DNA of 27,870 bases from SZUA-584 sp041656035 (lineage in GTDB: Bacteria > Bacillota > Clostridia > Christensenellales > SZUA-584). The translations under genes and the position numbers were made by a program. Position 1 is the stretch's first letter; every line of letters starts with the position of its first letter. The notes under the pieces are model-generated. The model searched no databases. It was given only the letters and a program-made list of their open reading frames with translations, and was not told the origin of the DNA. The stretch lies in assembly GCA_964586785.1 (NCBI GenBank), contig CAZPHS010000025.1, forward strand, positions 1 through 27,870, written 5' to 3'. Shown here piece after piece: positions 14,449-23,201 of the stretch.

Positions 14449-15810
14449 ATGCAAAGATTTAAGCCGGCTCAGATTATCATTTTTGGCTTTTTATCGCTTA
14501 TACTTTTAGGCACTGTATTGCTGTCTCTTCCTATATCCGCCAAGCCGGGCAGGCAGCTTGGCTTTTTGGACAATCTGTTTACGTCAACCTCCGCCGTTTG
14601 CATTACCGGCCTGTCCGTCGCGGATATAGGCTTAACGTTTAGCCTGTTCGGGCAAATAGTTATACTTTTTTTGATTCAGGCGGGCGGTCTTGGCGTTATG
14701 ACTGTTATGTCTCTCGTTTTTGTGCTTTTGGGCAAGCGCATAACGCTTAGCGAACGCATGATAATAAAAGAGGCGCTGAACGAATTTAATCTTTCGGGCG
14801 TTGTGCGCATGGTTTTAAGGATAATAAAATACACCGTCTTTTTCGAGCTTGCCGGCGCCGCCGTTCTTGCCATACGGTTTGTTCCGCTTCTGGGGCTAAA
14901 AGGAGTGTTCTACAGTGTGTTCCATTCAGTTTCCGCGTTCTGCAACGCCGGCTTTGATTTGATGGGACCCGTATCGGGCGAGTTTTCCGGTTTATCCATG
15001 TTCGCGTCCGACCCCGTGGTGATATTCACTCTTTCCGCTCTTATAATTCTTGGCGGTTTGGGCTTCGCGGTTATCGCGGACATTTTCGGAATCGGCAACC
15101 GGCGCAGGCGCCAAAAACTGTGCCGATATACAAAGCTCGTGCTTGCTGCAAACGCCGTGCTTTTAGTGTTAGGGCTTGCCACCGTTTTTTCATTCGAGCT
15201 TGGCAATCCGCGAACGCTCGGAGCCCTTGATACCGGCGGCAAGATTATAAGCGGAATATTCCAGGCAATAACGCCGCGCACAGCGGGTTTTTCCACGCTT
15301 GACCAAGGCGCGCTTTTATCCGCAACACGCTTTGTTGTTATAATATTGATGTTTATAGGCGCGTCTCCCGCCGGAACAGGCGGCGGCATAAAAACTACTA
15401 CGGTCGCCATAGTAACGCTGTTCGCGTTCTCCGGTATAAAAAAGTCGCAGGATGTCAATATTTTTGGCAGACGGCTTGCGTTCGACACGGTAAGACGGGC
15501 GCTGTCTATAATGGTTCTCGCGCTGCTGTTTGTGCTTATTGTCTGTTTTGCCGTTATAGGCATAGAGGGACTGCGGCAGGAAGCGCTGTTCTCAACTCAA
15601 AACATTGTATTTGAGGTCGTCTCGGCGTTCGGAACCGTCGGCATCTCGGCGGGCATAACGCCGCTTCTTTGCACGGCAAGCCGTGTTATTATAATAATTA
15701 CGATGTTTGTCGGCAGAATCGGTCTTATGACGCTAGTATTCGGGCTTTCCAGCCGTTCGGAAAAACCCGCGGATTTAAGATATCCCAAAGAAAGGTTTAT
15801 GGTAGGCTGA
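14449..15810 (+). CDS. ktrB: Potassium uptake channel subunit, TrkH/KtrB family
   Basis: A 453-residue integral membrane protein that passes potassium ions. Four pore loops carry the filter glycines of the superfamily: TSAVCITGLS near residue 46, SAFCNAGFD near 165, TPRTAGFST near 278 and SAFGTVGIS near 390. Hydrophobic helix pairs surround each loop, as in the four M1-P-M2 repeats of KtrB. The gating loop in the third repeat is visible as GASPAGTGGGIKTTT near 305. An in-frame GTG at 14440 exists, but AAGG at 14437-14440 sits 8 bases before the ATG at 14449, which also fits the usual N-terminus. Its length suits KtrB better than the longer TrkH. The KtrA-like gene follows after two bases. Confidence 0.92.
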   Translation: MQRFKPAQIIIFGFLSLILLGTVLLSLPISAKPGRQLGFLDNLFTSTSAVCITGLSVADIGLTFSLFGQIVILFLIQAGGLGVMTVMSLVFVLLGKRITLSERMIIKEALNEFNLSGVVRMVLRIIKYTVFFELAGAAVLAIRFVPLLGLKGVFYSVFHSVSAFCNAGFDLMGPVSGEFSGLSMFASDPVVIFTLSALIILGGLGFAVIADIFGIGNRRRRQKLCRYTKLVLAANAVLLVLGLATVFSFELGNPRTLGALDTGGKIISGIFQAITPRTAGFSTLDQGALLSATRFVVIILMFIGASPAGTGGGIKTTTVAIVTLFAFSGIKKSQDVNIFGRRLAFDTVRRALSIMVLALLFVLIVCFAVIGIEGLRQEALFSTQNIVFEVVSAFGTVGISAGITPLLCTASRVIIIITMFVGRIGLMTLVFGLSSRSEKPADLRYPKERFMVG

Positions 15811-15812
15811 CA

Positions 15813-16481
15813 ATGAAATATAAGCAATACATAGTGATAGGAATGGGGCGGTTCGGTCAAAGCGTCGCGAAAAGCCTGCACAATTTAGGCCAGGATGTGC
15901 TGGCTGTTGACAGCGACGAGGCGCTTATAGATTCTATAGCCCCGTATGTCACGCACGCCGTAAAAACAAATGCGATGGACGAGAATTCCCTCACGGCTCT
16001 CGGTATAGGCAATTTTGATGTCGCCGTTGTTACAATGGGCACCGATATACAGTCCAGTATTCTTATTACTATGCTGTGTAAGGAAATGGGCGTTAAATAC
16101 GTTTTGGCGAAGGCGCAAAACGATTTGCACAGAAAGGTTTTAGAGCGCATCGGCGCGGATAAGGTTGTTTTCCCCGAGCGCGATATGGGGCAGCGCGTGG
16201 CGCATAACCTTGTGGCTTCTAACGTGTTTGATTATGTTGAGATAACGGACGACTTAAGTATGCTGGATATTGCCGCAACAAATGATTGGATAGGCAAAGA
16301 CCTTGCGGGGTTAAATTTTCGCCAGAAATACGGCGTTAATGTTATAGCCATAAAAAAGAAAGGCGCGCCGTTGAACGCTTCCCCTTACGGCGGCGATGTT
16401 ATCGAAAGGGGCGACGTGTTGTTTGTTGTGGGCGGAAAAGACAGTATATCAAAGTTCGAGTCTAAATGCGGGCTTTTGTAA
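15813..16481 (+). CDS. ktrA: Potassium uptake regulatory subunit, TrkA/KtrA family
   Basis: A 222-residue cytoplasmic RCK protein that binds adenine nucleotides and gates KtrB. The nucleotide-binding motif GMGRFGQSVAKSL is near residue 10, with the acidic residue ending strand two in VLAVDSDE. The RCK_N domain runs to about 135 and an RCK_C (TrkA_C) domain follows. The reading frame stays open for 48 codons upstream inside ktrB, but ATG 15813 gives the normal KtrA length, begins two bases after the ktrB stop and starts with the expected MKYKQYIVIG. It is translated from the ktrB transcript, probably with coupling. Confidence 0.92.
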   Translation: MKYKQYIVIGMGRFGQSVAKSLHNLGQDVLAVDSDEALIDSIAPYVTHAVKTNAMDENSLTALGIGNFDVAVVTMGTDIQSSILITMLCKEMGVKYVLAKAQNDLHRKVLERIGADKVVFPERDMGQRVAHNLVASNVFDYVEITDDLSMLDIAATNDWIGKDLAGLNFRQKYGVNVIAIKKKGAPLNASPYGGDVIERGDVLFVVGGKDSISKFESKCGLL

Positions 16482-16992
16482 TAAACAACAACGGCACGGT
16501 ATATTCGTACCGCACCGCTGTGTTTTCGTAAAGCTTTCATTTCCGCTTGTTGCTGCTTCTTCCATTTTGGGCTGTAACGGTAACCCCGTGTACAAGACTC
16601 TGGCAATACGCGGCAGCCGGCAACGCCGCCCAGCTTCTTAAAAAACCCTTTTGCGCATCATCCAATGCGCTTTATCGTTCTGCCTTACCTTCAATACACG
16701 CGCAAAGCGCGTATTTTAAAGCCATCCCGTTTTATAGGCCGCGCGAATACCATTTTGGGTTGGCCATATATGCGTCAAATCCGGCTCTACGGTATTATGA
16801 TTTGCTTTATTTAAAAAAATTAAACTAGTTTTTTAAGCGAATTTTTTTAACACGAAAAACCTTCCGCGAAGCCGCCGTCCACGCGCTCCCGCCTTCGAGG
16901 GCAATGACCCGCCTATGCTCCGAAGGGGTATTAGAAACCTATACGAAAACCCATGGGAAATGCTGCGCAGTTTCAGAAGGGAGGGGGTATTC
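16482..16992. other. Long spacer without a recognisable gene
   Basis: About 510 bases between ktrA and the R-M-S gene. An imperfect hairpin CGGTA/TACCG at about 16497-16512, followed by GTTTT, may end the ktrBA transcript. A six-pair hairpin ACGCGC-AAA-GCGCGT is at 16698-16712, followed by ATTTTA. Open frames occur on both strands but none has a ribosome binding site, a recognisable motif or an undisturbed length. Bases 16851-16992 form a GC-rich strip with small inverted repeats (CCTTCG 16892-16897 with CGAAGG 16921-16926) and stand apart from the AT-rich gene that follows. It could be an intergenic repeat or a decayed gene end. Confidence 0.5.
16811..16850. terminator. AT-rich inverted repeat, possible bidirectional terminator
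   Basis: TTAAAAAAATT (16811-16821) is repeated inverted as AATTTTTTTAA (16840-16850), a perfect 11-base pair of arms around an 18-base middle that itself contains the palindrome AAACTAGTTT (16822-16831). T-runs lie on both strands. It sits between ktrA and the end of the R-M-S gene and may stop transcripts from both sides, or may mark the edge of an inserted segment. All-A/T arms make a weak stem. Confidence 0.35.
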
Positions 16993-19900
16993 TTATAAAT
17001 ATCTTTGCAATACACCATCTTTCGCTATTTTCAGTTCGCCCAATTTTTCCTGCATAACCTTTATTTCAGCTTCAATTTCCTCGATTTTAGCAACAATTTC
17101 TTGTTGTTTGTCCAGAGGGGGCAGAGGAATATCTATACCCTTTATTGTGTCTAATGCCAACTCAATTTGACCGCTTTGCCCATTTGCCATAGCTTCAATA
17201 GTCTTAAACCCAATGTTAGCAAGTGAATAAAGCACATATTTGGGTAATGCAACGCTTTGATTTAGCCTCACAACAGTAACATGACTATCAACAACATACT
17301 TGCCAGTTAAATCAAATAAAGTAACACGACCAGCAGTCCCAACGCCTGTGGAATTGATAAGAATATCGCCTTTTTCAAGATTTCGTTCATCGGACACAAA
17401 AGTATCAGCCATATAAAATTTTTGTGAAAAGTCGAAATTTTGATAACCTCGTGCCTGTCCAGATTTAATAATCTGTATTTCAGAAGAACCGTATTTCGCG
17501 GACTTTCCTCTTTTGATCATATTAGCCATATCACCTATACGGCGTGTTTTAAAAGAAAAGTAAGCGGGGTTAGTAAGCTGTTTTTGAGCAATTTCTCGTT
17601 TTTGGGCACAAGAAGTTTCCTCGGCTTCGATGCCCTCAATTTCCAAAACGATTTTCCATTGTATATCAAGCGGAGGGAGGGGAATTTTGATGGCGGATAA
17701 ACTAGCATTAAGATTATTAATATTTGCGCCGGCACTCTCTTGGCTGATGATATTTCTGAATTGGTTAGAAGACAAAACAGTCCAAAGGTATTTCATGCTA
17801 ATATTATCAGTGCGGCGGCGTAGGATACCCATAAAACCGCCAGCAAAATATTCGGTATCGGCGACAATATACGCGCTTTTACCAACGTGATTCCTGCTCC
17901 CGCTTGAAAAACAAATGAAGATATCATCTCTCTGCAACTTTTTTGTATTATCAATTGCAAAATCGTCTTTTAAAAACACTTTTTTAACCACTTTAAAGTT
18001 ACCGTCATTGGTCACATTGTCAGCGGTTAAAATGACATTGTTTGTTTCATCATAAACTTGGTCTTCTTTTGAATAGGTAACGCCTTTTATAATTTGCACT
18101 AATTCGCCTAATCGAATCAAAGGAAAAGACGATATAAATTTTATCTTATTGTGCAAGTTCACAGTCTTATCGAACTTATTTGATCCATAGTTAATAAACC
18201 CACTCATGCGCCCATAAGACACATTGTTAGCCAAGCTCTCATCAACACTAATCGTCTTGCCCAAGAAAGCGTTATAGATATAGCTATTTGCCTTTTGCGG
18301 ATTCAACAAATCTCCATTTTCATCAAACAGCTTTGTACCGTTAGGCAGAGGCTTAATACCCTCATGACCGCGCCGTTCGCTGAACTCATAGCCTAAGAAA
18401 TTCTTTCCTTCCTGCTTTTGCCCTGTTTTGATTAAAACAATATTTTGAGCATATGTAAGCAGAAAATAAAGCATTTTTTCCTTTTCAAGCATAACCGCTT
18501 TGGCATAAACATCATCACCAAAGAATTTTTTGTAATCAGAATACAATTCATGTTTCTGCATAGCAACGCTTGCTTTACCGCTGATGAAAGAAATATAATC
18601 AGCAAAAGCAAGGTCATCATATGCGTTGGCAACATACTTTGAAAAGGCGTTTTCAATGCCCAAGACGGTAACGTCTTTTAGATTAGATACAAATATACTA
18701 ATCGCTTTTTCGATGGCTATAAAATCGTTGTCCGAGCGACGTTTAAGAAACAGTACAACTGTATTTGTCCCTGTTTTCATGAATGTGCCAGAGCCCAATT
18801 CTACAATGGCTTTTACTTTAAAATACCTAAACAGTATCTCTCGCGCTTTGGAATGAATACCCCCGTTGGACAGAATTGAACTTGGCAGAATCACGCCTGC
18901 CCAACCGCCAACCTTTAAAAGCTGTTTCATGCGCTCGATAAACAGGCACTCAATCTCGGAACTGTTGTCAGTAATATTATTATATAGCTCAAAACTTTCT
19001 TCACCGTATTTAAGCGTACTCTTAAAAGCCTCCACGGAATATGGGGGGTTGGAAATCAATATGTCGAACTGCCCGTTGTTTTTTCTGTCATAGGGCTGAG
19101 TTTGCCGCAAAAGATTCCGGTATTCCTCGGTCTTCCCAAAATTGTCTAATCCATTCGCCCAAATAATATTGGCCTCGCCATCGCCGTTAAAAAATGCGCT
19201 AACCTTTGTTGTTTTTACAAGGCGATTGTCTAAATCAATCCCGTAAACCGTATCCTTCGCCCAAAGGAATTTTGTTAAGCCTTTCCACGACTCAATCTTA
19301 TTCCTAACATCGGGCAAAGCTGCTGACACATCAATCTTACTATCAATCACAGTTTGCATTTGATCCATATACTCGGTCAAGAAGTGCCCACTGCCGCAGG
19401 CATAATCCATCACAGCAGGAAGGACATTACGCTCTCTGTTATCAATTTTACTTTGCATAAACTCCTTTAATGGCAATGAAGAAATAATGAACCGAGTGAT
19501 AGGAACGGGAGTAAAAAATTGCCCTGCTTCTTGCTTCATGCTGTCATTGAGCAGCGATTCAAAGAAGTTTCCCAAAAACTCATGCTTTTGCTCATATCTG
19601 AATTTATAAACTTGAAGAAGCTCAACGATTTCGCGGACAATTTTGGCGTTGAGCTTAAATGTTTTCTCGTCCAAAACTTCAACAAAGGCAAAGTTAGGGC
19701 TTTTCTTTAATCGGGCGTCTTGGAACATATCCATAAGCTGCTGTTTTTGAGTTGGGTTATCAATCCCCTCTAACGCCTTTGTTACCTCTTCTTCAGAATG
19801 GTCAATTACCTTGATTTCAAGAAAACGCCACATACCATCCTTGTAGAGGTCGTTGAGACGCATTTGTAGACTCTCATCGGTATCGGTCTCCAGCCATTGA

Positions 19901-20751
19901 AATTCAAGCTCGTCAGTAGGATTTTTATTCTCATCTATGATTTTGCAAACAAATAGATTCAACAGCTTATTAAAAGCGTTAGGCTTGTCGGAAATAGCAT
20001 TATGACGCAAAATCTCCATAATTTGATTGTAGATTTTTCCACTGTCTTCTTGTTTGAGATTATTAAGCATTCCATATGTAAGCACCTTTGGCTTAATATC
20101 ATAGGGCGTGGCATATGCCTCAAAGATACCGTTGTCTTTGAAATTCTTGTTCCAGTAATCATGAATATCCTTAGCGCTTGACAAATCACGCCAAGATTTC
20201 TCAACCAAAATAATGTTATTTCGGTATTCAATTTTTCTCCTATCGAGACGCGAAGCGTACAGACAAAGGAACTTTGCGGCTCTGTCCTGTTGATAGTATG
20301 AAAAAATCTGTCCGCCTTCTTTTAGGGTCTTGGCAGACTCTTTTTCAAACTCGTTTCCCCAAGTTTTGCACTCAATCATCAAAAATGGAGCGGTATCATT
20401 TTCGCTATAAACAAGAATATCTAATTTCCCTTTAAGGTTGCGGCCCAAAGGATATTTCTTTTCAAGCTCAAGCTTTTCGGGACGATATCCTTTTAATAAC
20501 AAGCGGTCAACGCATTCAAGTACTACGAAATTCTCGGGTTTTTCAAGGTTGCTGGTAGTCAAATCACCAAGCCGAATACGCTTGTCAGCCTGAACACTTT
20601 GATGGGCATATTCAATTTTTAGCTTGTCGATATCAACAAAAATGGGGTAATTATTGTGGGCGGCATAGCGCTTTTCAAAAACACCACTAGTGCCGTCTTG
20701 AGGAGCAAAGCCTAATTCGACAATCAGTTTTTTCACATAGTCGATATTCAT
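16993..20751 (-). CDS. Single-chain restriction-methylation-specificity enzyme, AloI-like Type IIB/IIG
   Basis: A 1252-residue fusion of the parts of a restriction-modification system. A type I HsdR_N-like nuclease domain has the PD-(D/E)xK pattern LDILVY near residue 110 and ECK near 126. The N6-adenine methylase has motif X-like QEAGQFFTPVPITRF near 405, motif I DYACGSGHFL near 452 and motif IV SNPPY near 567. The C-terminus is a complete HsdS-like specificity region: one target-recognition half begins near 879 and ends in PLPPLD-IQWKIV near 1027, the second begins near 1072 and ends in PLPPLD-KQQEIV near 1212. No helicase domain is seen. This layout is that of AloI-type enzymes, which methylate and cut by one polypeptide and often cut on both sides of a bipartite site. 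The gene is AT-rich against its neighbours (22 G/C of 60 at 18001-18060; 30 of 60 at 15001-15060), suggesting transfer. The ATG has AAGGAAGGAG upstream. Confidence 0.9.
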   Translation of the reverse strand: MNIDYVKKLIVELGFAPQDGTSGVFEKRYAAHNNYPIFVDIDKLKIEYAHQSVQADKRIRLGDLTTSNLEKPENFVVLECVDRLLLKGYRPEKLELEKKYPLGRNLKGKLDILVYSENDTAPFLMIECKTWGNEFEKESAKTLKEGGQIFSYYQQDRAAKFLCLYASRLDRRKIEYRNNIILVEKSWRDLSSAKDIHDYWNKNFKDNGIFEAYATPYDIKPKVLTYGMLNNLKQEDSGKIYNQIMEILRHNAISDKPNAFNKLLNLFVCKIIDENKNPTDELEFQWLETDTDESLQMRLNDLYKDGMWRFLEIKVIDHSEEEVTKALEGIDNPTQKQQLMDMFQDARLKKSPNFAFVEVLDEKTFKLNAKIVREIVELLQVYKFRYEQKHEFLGNFFESLLNDSMKQEAGQFFTPVPITRFIISSLPLKEFMQSKIDNRERNVLPAVMDYACGSGHFLTEYMDQMQTVIDSKIDVSAALPDVRNKIESWKGLTKFLWAKDTVYGIDLDNRLVKTTKVSAFFNGDGEANIIWANGLDNFGKTEEYRNLLRQTQPYDRKNNGQFDILISNPPYSVEAFKSTLKYGEESFELYNNITDNSSEIECLFIERMKQLLKVGGWAGVILPSSILSNGGIHSKAREILFRYFKVKAIVELGSGTFMKTGTNTVVLFLKRRSDNDFIAIEKAISIFVSNLKDVTVLGIENAFSKYVANAYDDLAFADYISFISGKASVAMQKHELYSDYKKFFGDDVYAKAVMLEKEKMLYFLLTYAQNIVLIKTGQKQEGKNFLGYEFSERRGHEGIKPLPNGTKLFDENGDLLNPQKANSYIYNAFLGKTISVDESLANNVSYGRMSGFINYGSNKFDKTVNLHNKIKFISSFPLIRLGELVQIIKGVTYSKEDQVYDETNNVILTADNVTNDGNFKVVKKVFLKDDFAIDNTKKLQRDDIFICFSSGSRNHVGKSAYIVADTEYFAGGFMGILRRRTDNISMKYLWTVLSSNQFRNIISQESAGANINNLNASLSAIKIPLPPLDIQWKIVLEIEGIEAEETSCAQKREIAQKQLTNPAYFSFKTRRIGDMANMIKRGKSAKYGSSEIQIIKSGQARGYQNFDFSQKFYMADTFVSDERNLEKGDILINSTGVGTAGRVTLFDLTGKYVVDSHVTVVRLNQSVALPKYVLYSLANIGFKTIEAMANGQSGQIELALDTIKGIDIPLPPLDKQQEIVAKIEEIEAEIKVMQEKLGELKIAKDGVLQRYL

Positions 20752-21341
20752 TTTAACTTGGCTCCTTCCTTTTCGTTGGAAGTCGCGGCAAGGTAGGCGT
20801 TAATATCCGAGAGTTATATTCTATATATTCGCCGACCCAGTGAAGCAACGAGTTATGTTAGAATCCCATCATACAACGAATATACTACCACCAGTTTACA
20901 TTTATCATTGTGGCACAAGATGTGGGATATGTAAAGAGGAATTTAAACATATTTAAAGAGTTTTAACGGAATCTGCGGTAATTTAAACATTTCTAAAACA
21001 TCCAAGAACATTAGACTATTTATATCATCATAACAAAATGCACCGTCATATCCCTAATAACAGCTTTAAAGACTTATTAAATACATGCTTTAACATATTA
21101 GATAATCTCTTCACTTACTTAATTTTAACTGTTCATTATAGATCTTACTCTAATTTGTCATACCATACCTCCTGCTTTTATACAACACTTCCTGCTTCAA
21201 CAAAACCCTTCTAGCCTCTCCTAGCCAAAGCCGTCCGCGCCTTCACCTGGCTTCGGCGCGCCGTGCGGATATTCTGACGCCCGTGATGGCGGTTTTAATA
21301 TCTGCGCCCCCAATGTCCCAAAAAACCCGCTAAGCAAAGCC
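20752..21341. other. Non-coding spacer upstream of the R-M-S gene
   Basis: About 590 bases with no gene that I can support. From 20752 to about 21220 it is strongly AT-rich; from 21221 it becomes GC-rich without coding. A weak minus-strand promoter candidate is TTGCTT/TATAGA (plus 20843-20848 and 20820-20825, spacer 17). An ideal ribosome binding site AGGAGG (plus 21168-21173) on the minus strand stands six bases before ATG-ACA-AAT-TAG, a frame of only three codons, which may be the relic of a lost gene. No controller-protein gene is seen. Confidence 0.45.
20940..20990. repeat. Two direct repeats 40 bases apart upstream of the R-M-S gene
   Basis: AATTTAAACAT occurs at 20940-20950 and again at 20980-20990, exactly 40 bases from start to start, near four helical turns. 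They lie about 190 bases upstream of the R-M-S start codon. They could be a two-site operator, or chance in an AT-rich stretch. Confidence 0.35.
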
Positions 21342-21370
21342 TTGTCTGCGCACCTTAATATTGCTATAAT
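21342..21370 (+). promoter_or_regulatory. Promoter of alaS
   Basis: TTGTCT (21342-21347), a 17-base spacer and a perfect TATAAT (21365-21370). The leader to the TTG start at 21405 would be about 28 bases, too short for a T-box, so AlaRS is probably not under T-box control here. Confidence 0.65.
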
Positions 21371-21404
21371 GTAAACCGATATTCCGCTAAAGGAGATTCT
21401 TATA

Positions 21405-23198
21405 TTGAAACGGCTTACAAGCGAAAAGCTCAGGCAGCTTTTTTTAGATTTTTTTGCGGGCAAAGGCCACGCGATAATACCATCCGCGTCGCTTATACCG
21501 GAGAACGACCCTACCGTGCTTTTTACCACCGCGGGAATGCACCCTTTGGTACCGTACCTTTTGGGCGCTAAACACCCCGAAGGCGCGCGGTTGGCCAACG
21601 CGCAAAAATGCGTGCGCACAGGCGACATTGACGAAGTGGGCGATTCGTCCCACTGCACATTTTTCGAAATGCTCGGTAACTGGTCTTTAGGCGACTACTT
21701 TAAAAAAGAAGCCATAGAATACAGCTATGAATTCCTAACCTCGGACAAATGGCTTGGCATAGACAAAAACAGGCTGTACTTTAGCTGTTTTGCCGGCGAT
21801 AGCGACGCTCCGCGCGACACCGAATCGGCGGACATATGGAAAAGCCTCGGCGTTGACGAAAGCCATATATTCTTTTTTGATAAAAAACACAACTGGTGGG
21901 GTCCCGCGGGACAAAGCGGCCCTTGCGGCCCCGACACCGAAATGTTCGTTGACACAGGCGCGCCAAAATGCGGCGAAAACTGCGACCCGTCGTGTCCGTG
22001 CGGAAAATATCTGGAAATCTGGAACGACGTTTTCATGCAATACAACAAAACCGCCGACGGCGGGTTTGAACCGCTTGAGCAGAAAAATGTCGACACGGGC
22101 ATGGGCCTTGACAGAACTGTCGCAATACTTCAGGGCAAATCCACAGTATACGAGACCGACCTTTTTGCGCCCTTGCTTGAGAAAATAAGCGAGCTTTCCG
22201 GCAAGGATTACGGCGGCGATAACGAAACCGCCCGCGCGTTTAGAATAATAGCCGACCACGTTCGATGCGCCGCTTTTATTTTGGGAGACGAGAAAGCCGT
22301 AACGCCCTCCAACGTAGACCAGGGCTATGTGCTGCGCCGTCTTATTCGCCGCGCCGTCAGGTACTCTTTGCGGCTTGGTATAGAACGCATGTCGCTTGGC
22401 AAAATAGCTTTAACCGTAATAGACATATACAAAGACGCGTATCCGGAGCTTTCCCGCAACCGGCAGCGCATAATAAACGAACTTAACCTTGAAGAAGAGC
22501 GTTTCTCGCGTACAATAACGCAAGGCCTAAAAGAATTTGAAAAGCTTCAATCGCGGCTTGAGTCCGGCGTGATATCCGGCACGGACGCTTTTCATCTGTA
22601 CGACACCTTCGGCTTCCCTCTTGAGTTTACGCTGGAACTGGCTCTTGAAAACGGGCTTGAGGTAGACACGGACGGCTTTAAGGAAGCCTTCGCGCAGCAC
22701 CAGAAAATCTCGGGTGCAGGAGCGCAGCAGCGCTTTAAAGGCGGCCTTGCCGATACGGGGCAAGCCACGGCGCGGCTGCATACGGCAACGCACCTTATGC
22801 ACGAGGCGCTGCGCCGCGTTTTGGGCGAAGAAGTCGAGCAGCGCGGCAGCAATATAACCGCCGAACGCCTTCGTTTCGATTTCGCGTTCTCCCGCAAAGT
22901 GGAGCGGGAAGAGCTTGACGAGGTGCAGAGGCTTGTAAACGAGGCGATAAAGGCCGGTCTTGACGTAACATGCGAGGAAATGAGCGTTGAGCAGGCCAAG
23001 GAGCAGGGCGCGATAGGCGTTTTCGAATCCAAATACGGCAGCGTTGTAAAGGTATACTCGGCGGGAGACTTTTCAAAAGAAATATGCGGCGGTCCGCACG
23101 CCACAAACACGCGGGAGCTTGGCGGCTTTAAAATACAAAAGGAGCAATCAAGCTCCGCGGGAGTGCGGCGCATAAAAGCGGTGCTTATAAACGAATAG
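21405..23198 (+). CDS. alaS: Alanyl-tRNA synthetase, short form lacking the C-terminal DHHA1/C-Ala region
   Basis: AlaRS charges tRNA-Ala with alanine. The catalytic core is complete: FTTAGMHPLVPYLLG near residue 40, NAQKCVRTGDIDEVGDSSHC near 65, LGNWSLGDYF near 90, LEIWNDVFMQYN near 202 and GMGLDRTVAILQG near 233. The tRNA-recognition helices follow, then an editing domain with HTATH near 459 and CGGPHATN near 559, so mischarged Ser/Gly can probably be cleared. The protein stops at 597 residues after RRIKAVL, whereas usual bacterial AlaRS has about 870. No continuing frame follows: a terminator begins four bases later, so this is a natural short form and not a frameshift. The start is TTG, with AGGAG nine bases upstream. 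Confidence 0.95.
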   Translation: MKRLTSEKLRQLFLDFFAGKGHAIIPSASLIPENDPTVLFTTAGMHPLVPYLLGAKHPEGARLANAQKCVRTGDIDEVGDSSHCTFFEMLGNWSLGDYFKKEAIEYSYEFLTSDKWLGIDKNRLYFSCFAGDSDAPRDTESADIWKSLGVDESHIFFFDKKHNWWGPAGQSGPCGPDTEMFVDTGAPKCGENCDPSCPCGKYLEIWNDVFMQYNKTADGGFEPLEQKNVDTGMGLDRTVAILQGKSTVYETDLFAPLLEKISELSGKDYGGDNETARAFRIIADHVRCAAFILGDEKAVTPSNVDQGYVLRRLIRRAVRYSLRLGIERMSLGKIALTVIDIYKDAYPELSRNRQRIINELNLEEERFSRTITQGLKEFEKLQSRLESGVISGTDAFHLYDTFGFPLEFTLELALENGLEVDTDGFKEAFAQHQKISGAGAQQRFKGGLADTGQATARLHTATHLMHEALRRVLGEEVEQRGSNITAERLRFDFAFSRKVEREELDEVQRLVNEAIKAGLDVTCEEMSVEQAKEQGAIGVFESKYGSVVKVYSAGDFSKEICGGPHATNTRELGGFKIQKEQSSSAGVRRIKAVLINE

Positions 23199-23201
23199 AA
23201 G

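Noticed and set aside
16490..16770. Minus-strand frame opening MANPKWYSRG, possible pseudogene
   Set aside because: Three in-frame stops within about 100 codons and no family resemblance; composition alone could explain it.
16547..16828. A 93-residue open frame on the plus strand after ktrA, starting with TTG
   Set aside because: No ribosome binding site, no recognisable motif, and other frames of the same stretch are similarly open because the DNA is GC-rich.
21341..21404. T-box leader of alaS
   Set aside because: A well-formed promoter places the transcription start only about 30 bases before the start codon, leaving no room.
21221..21658. A 145-residue minus-strand frame over the alaS start
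   Set aside because: Most of it is antisense to the certain AlaRS coding region and the rest has no homologous motif or ribosome binding site.
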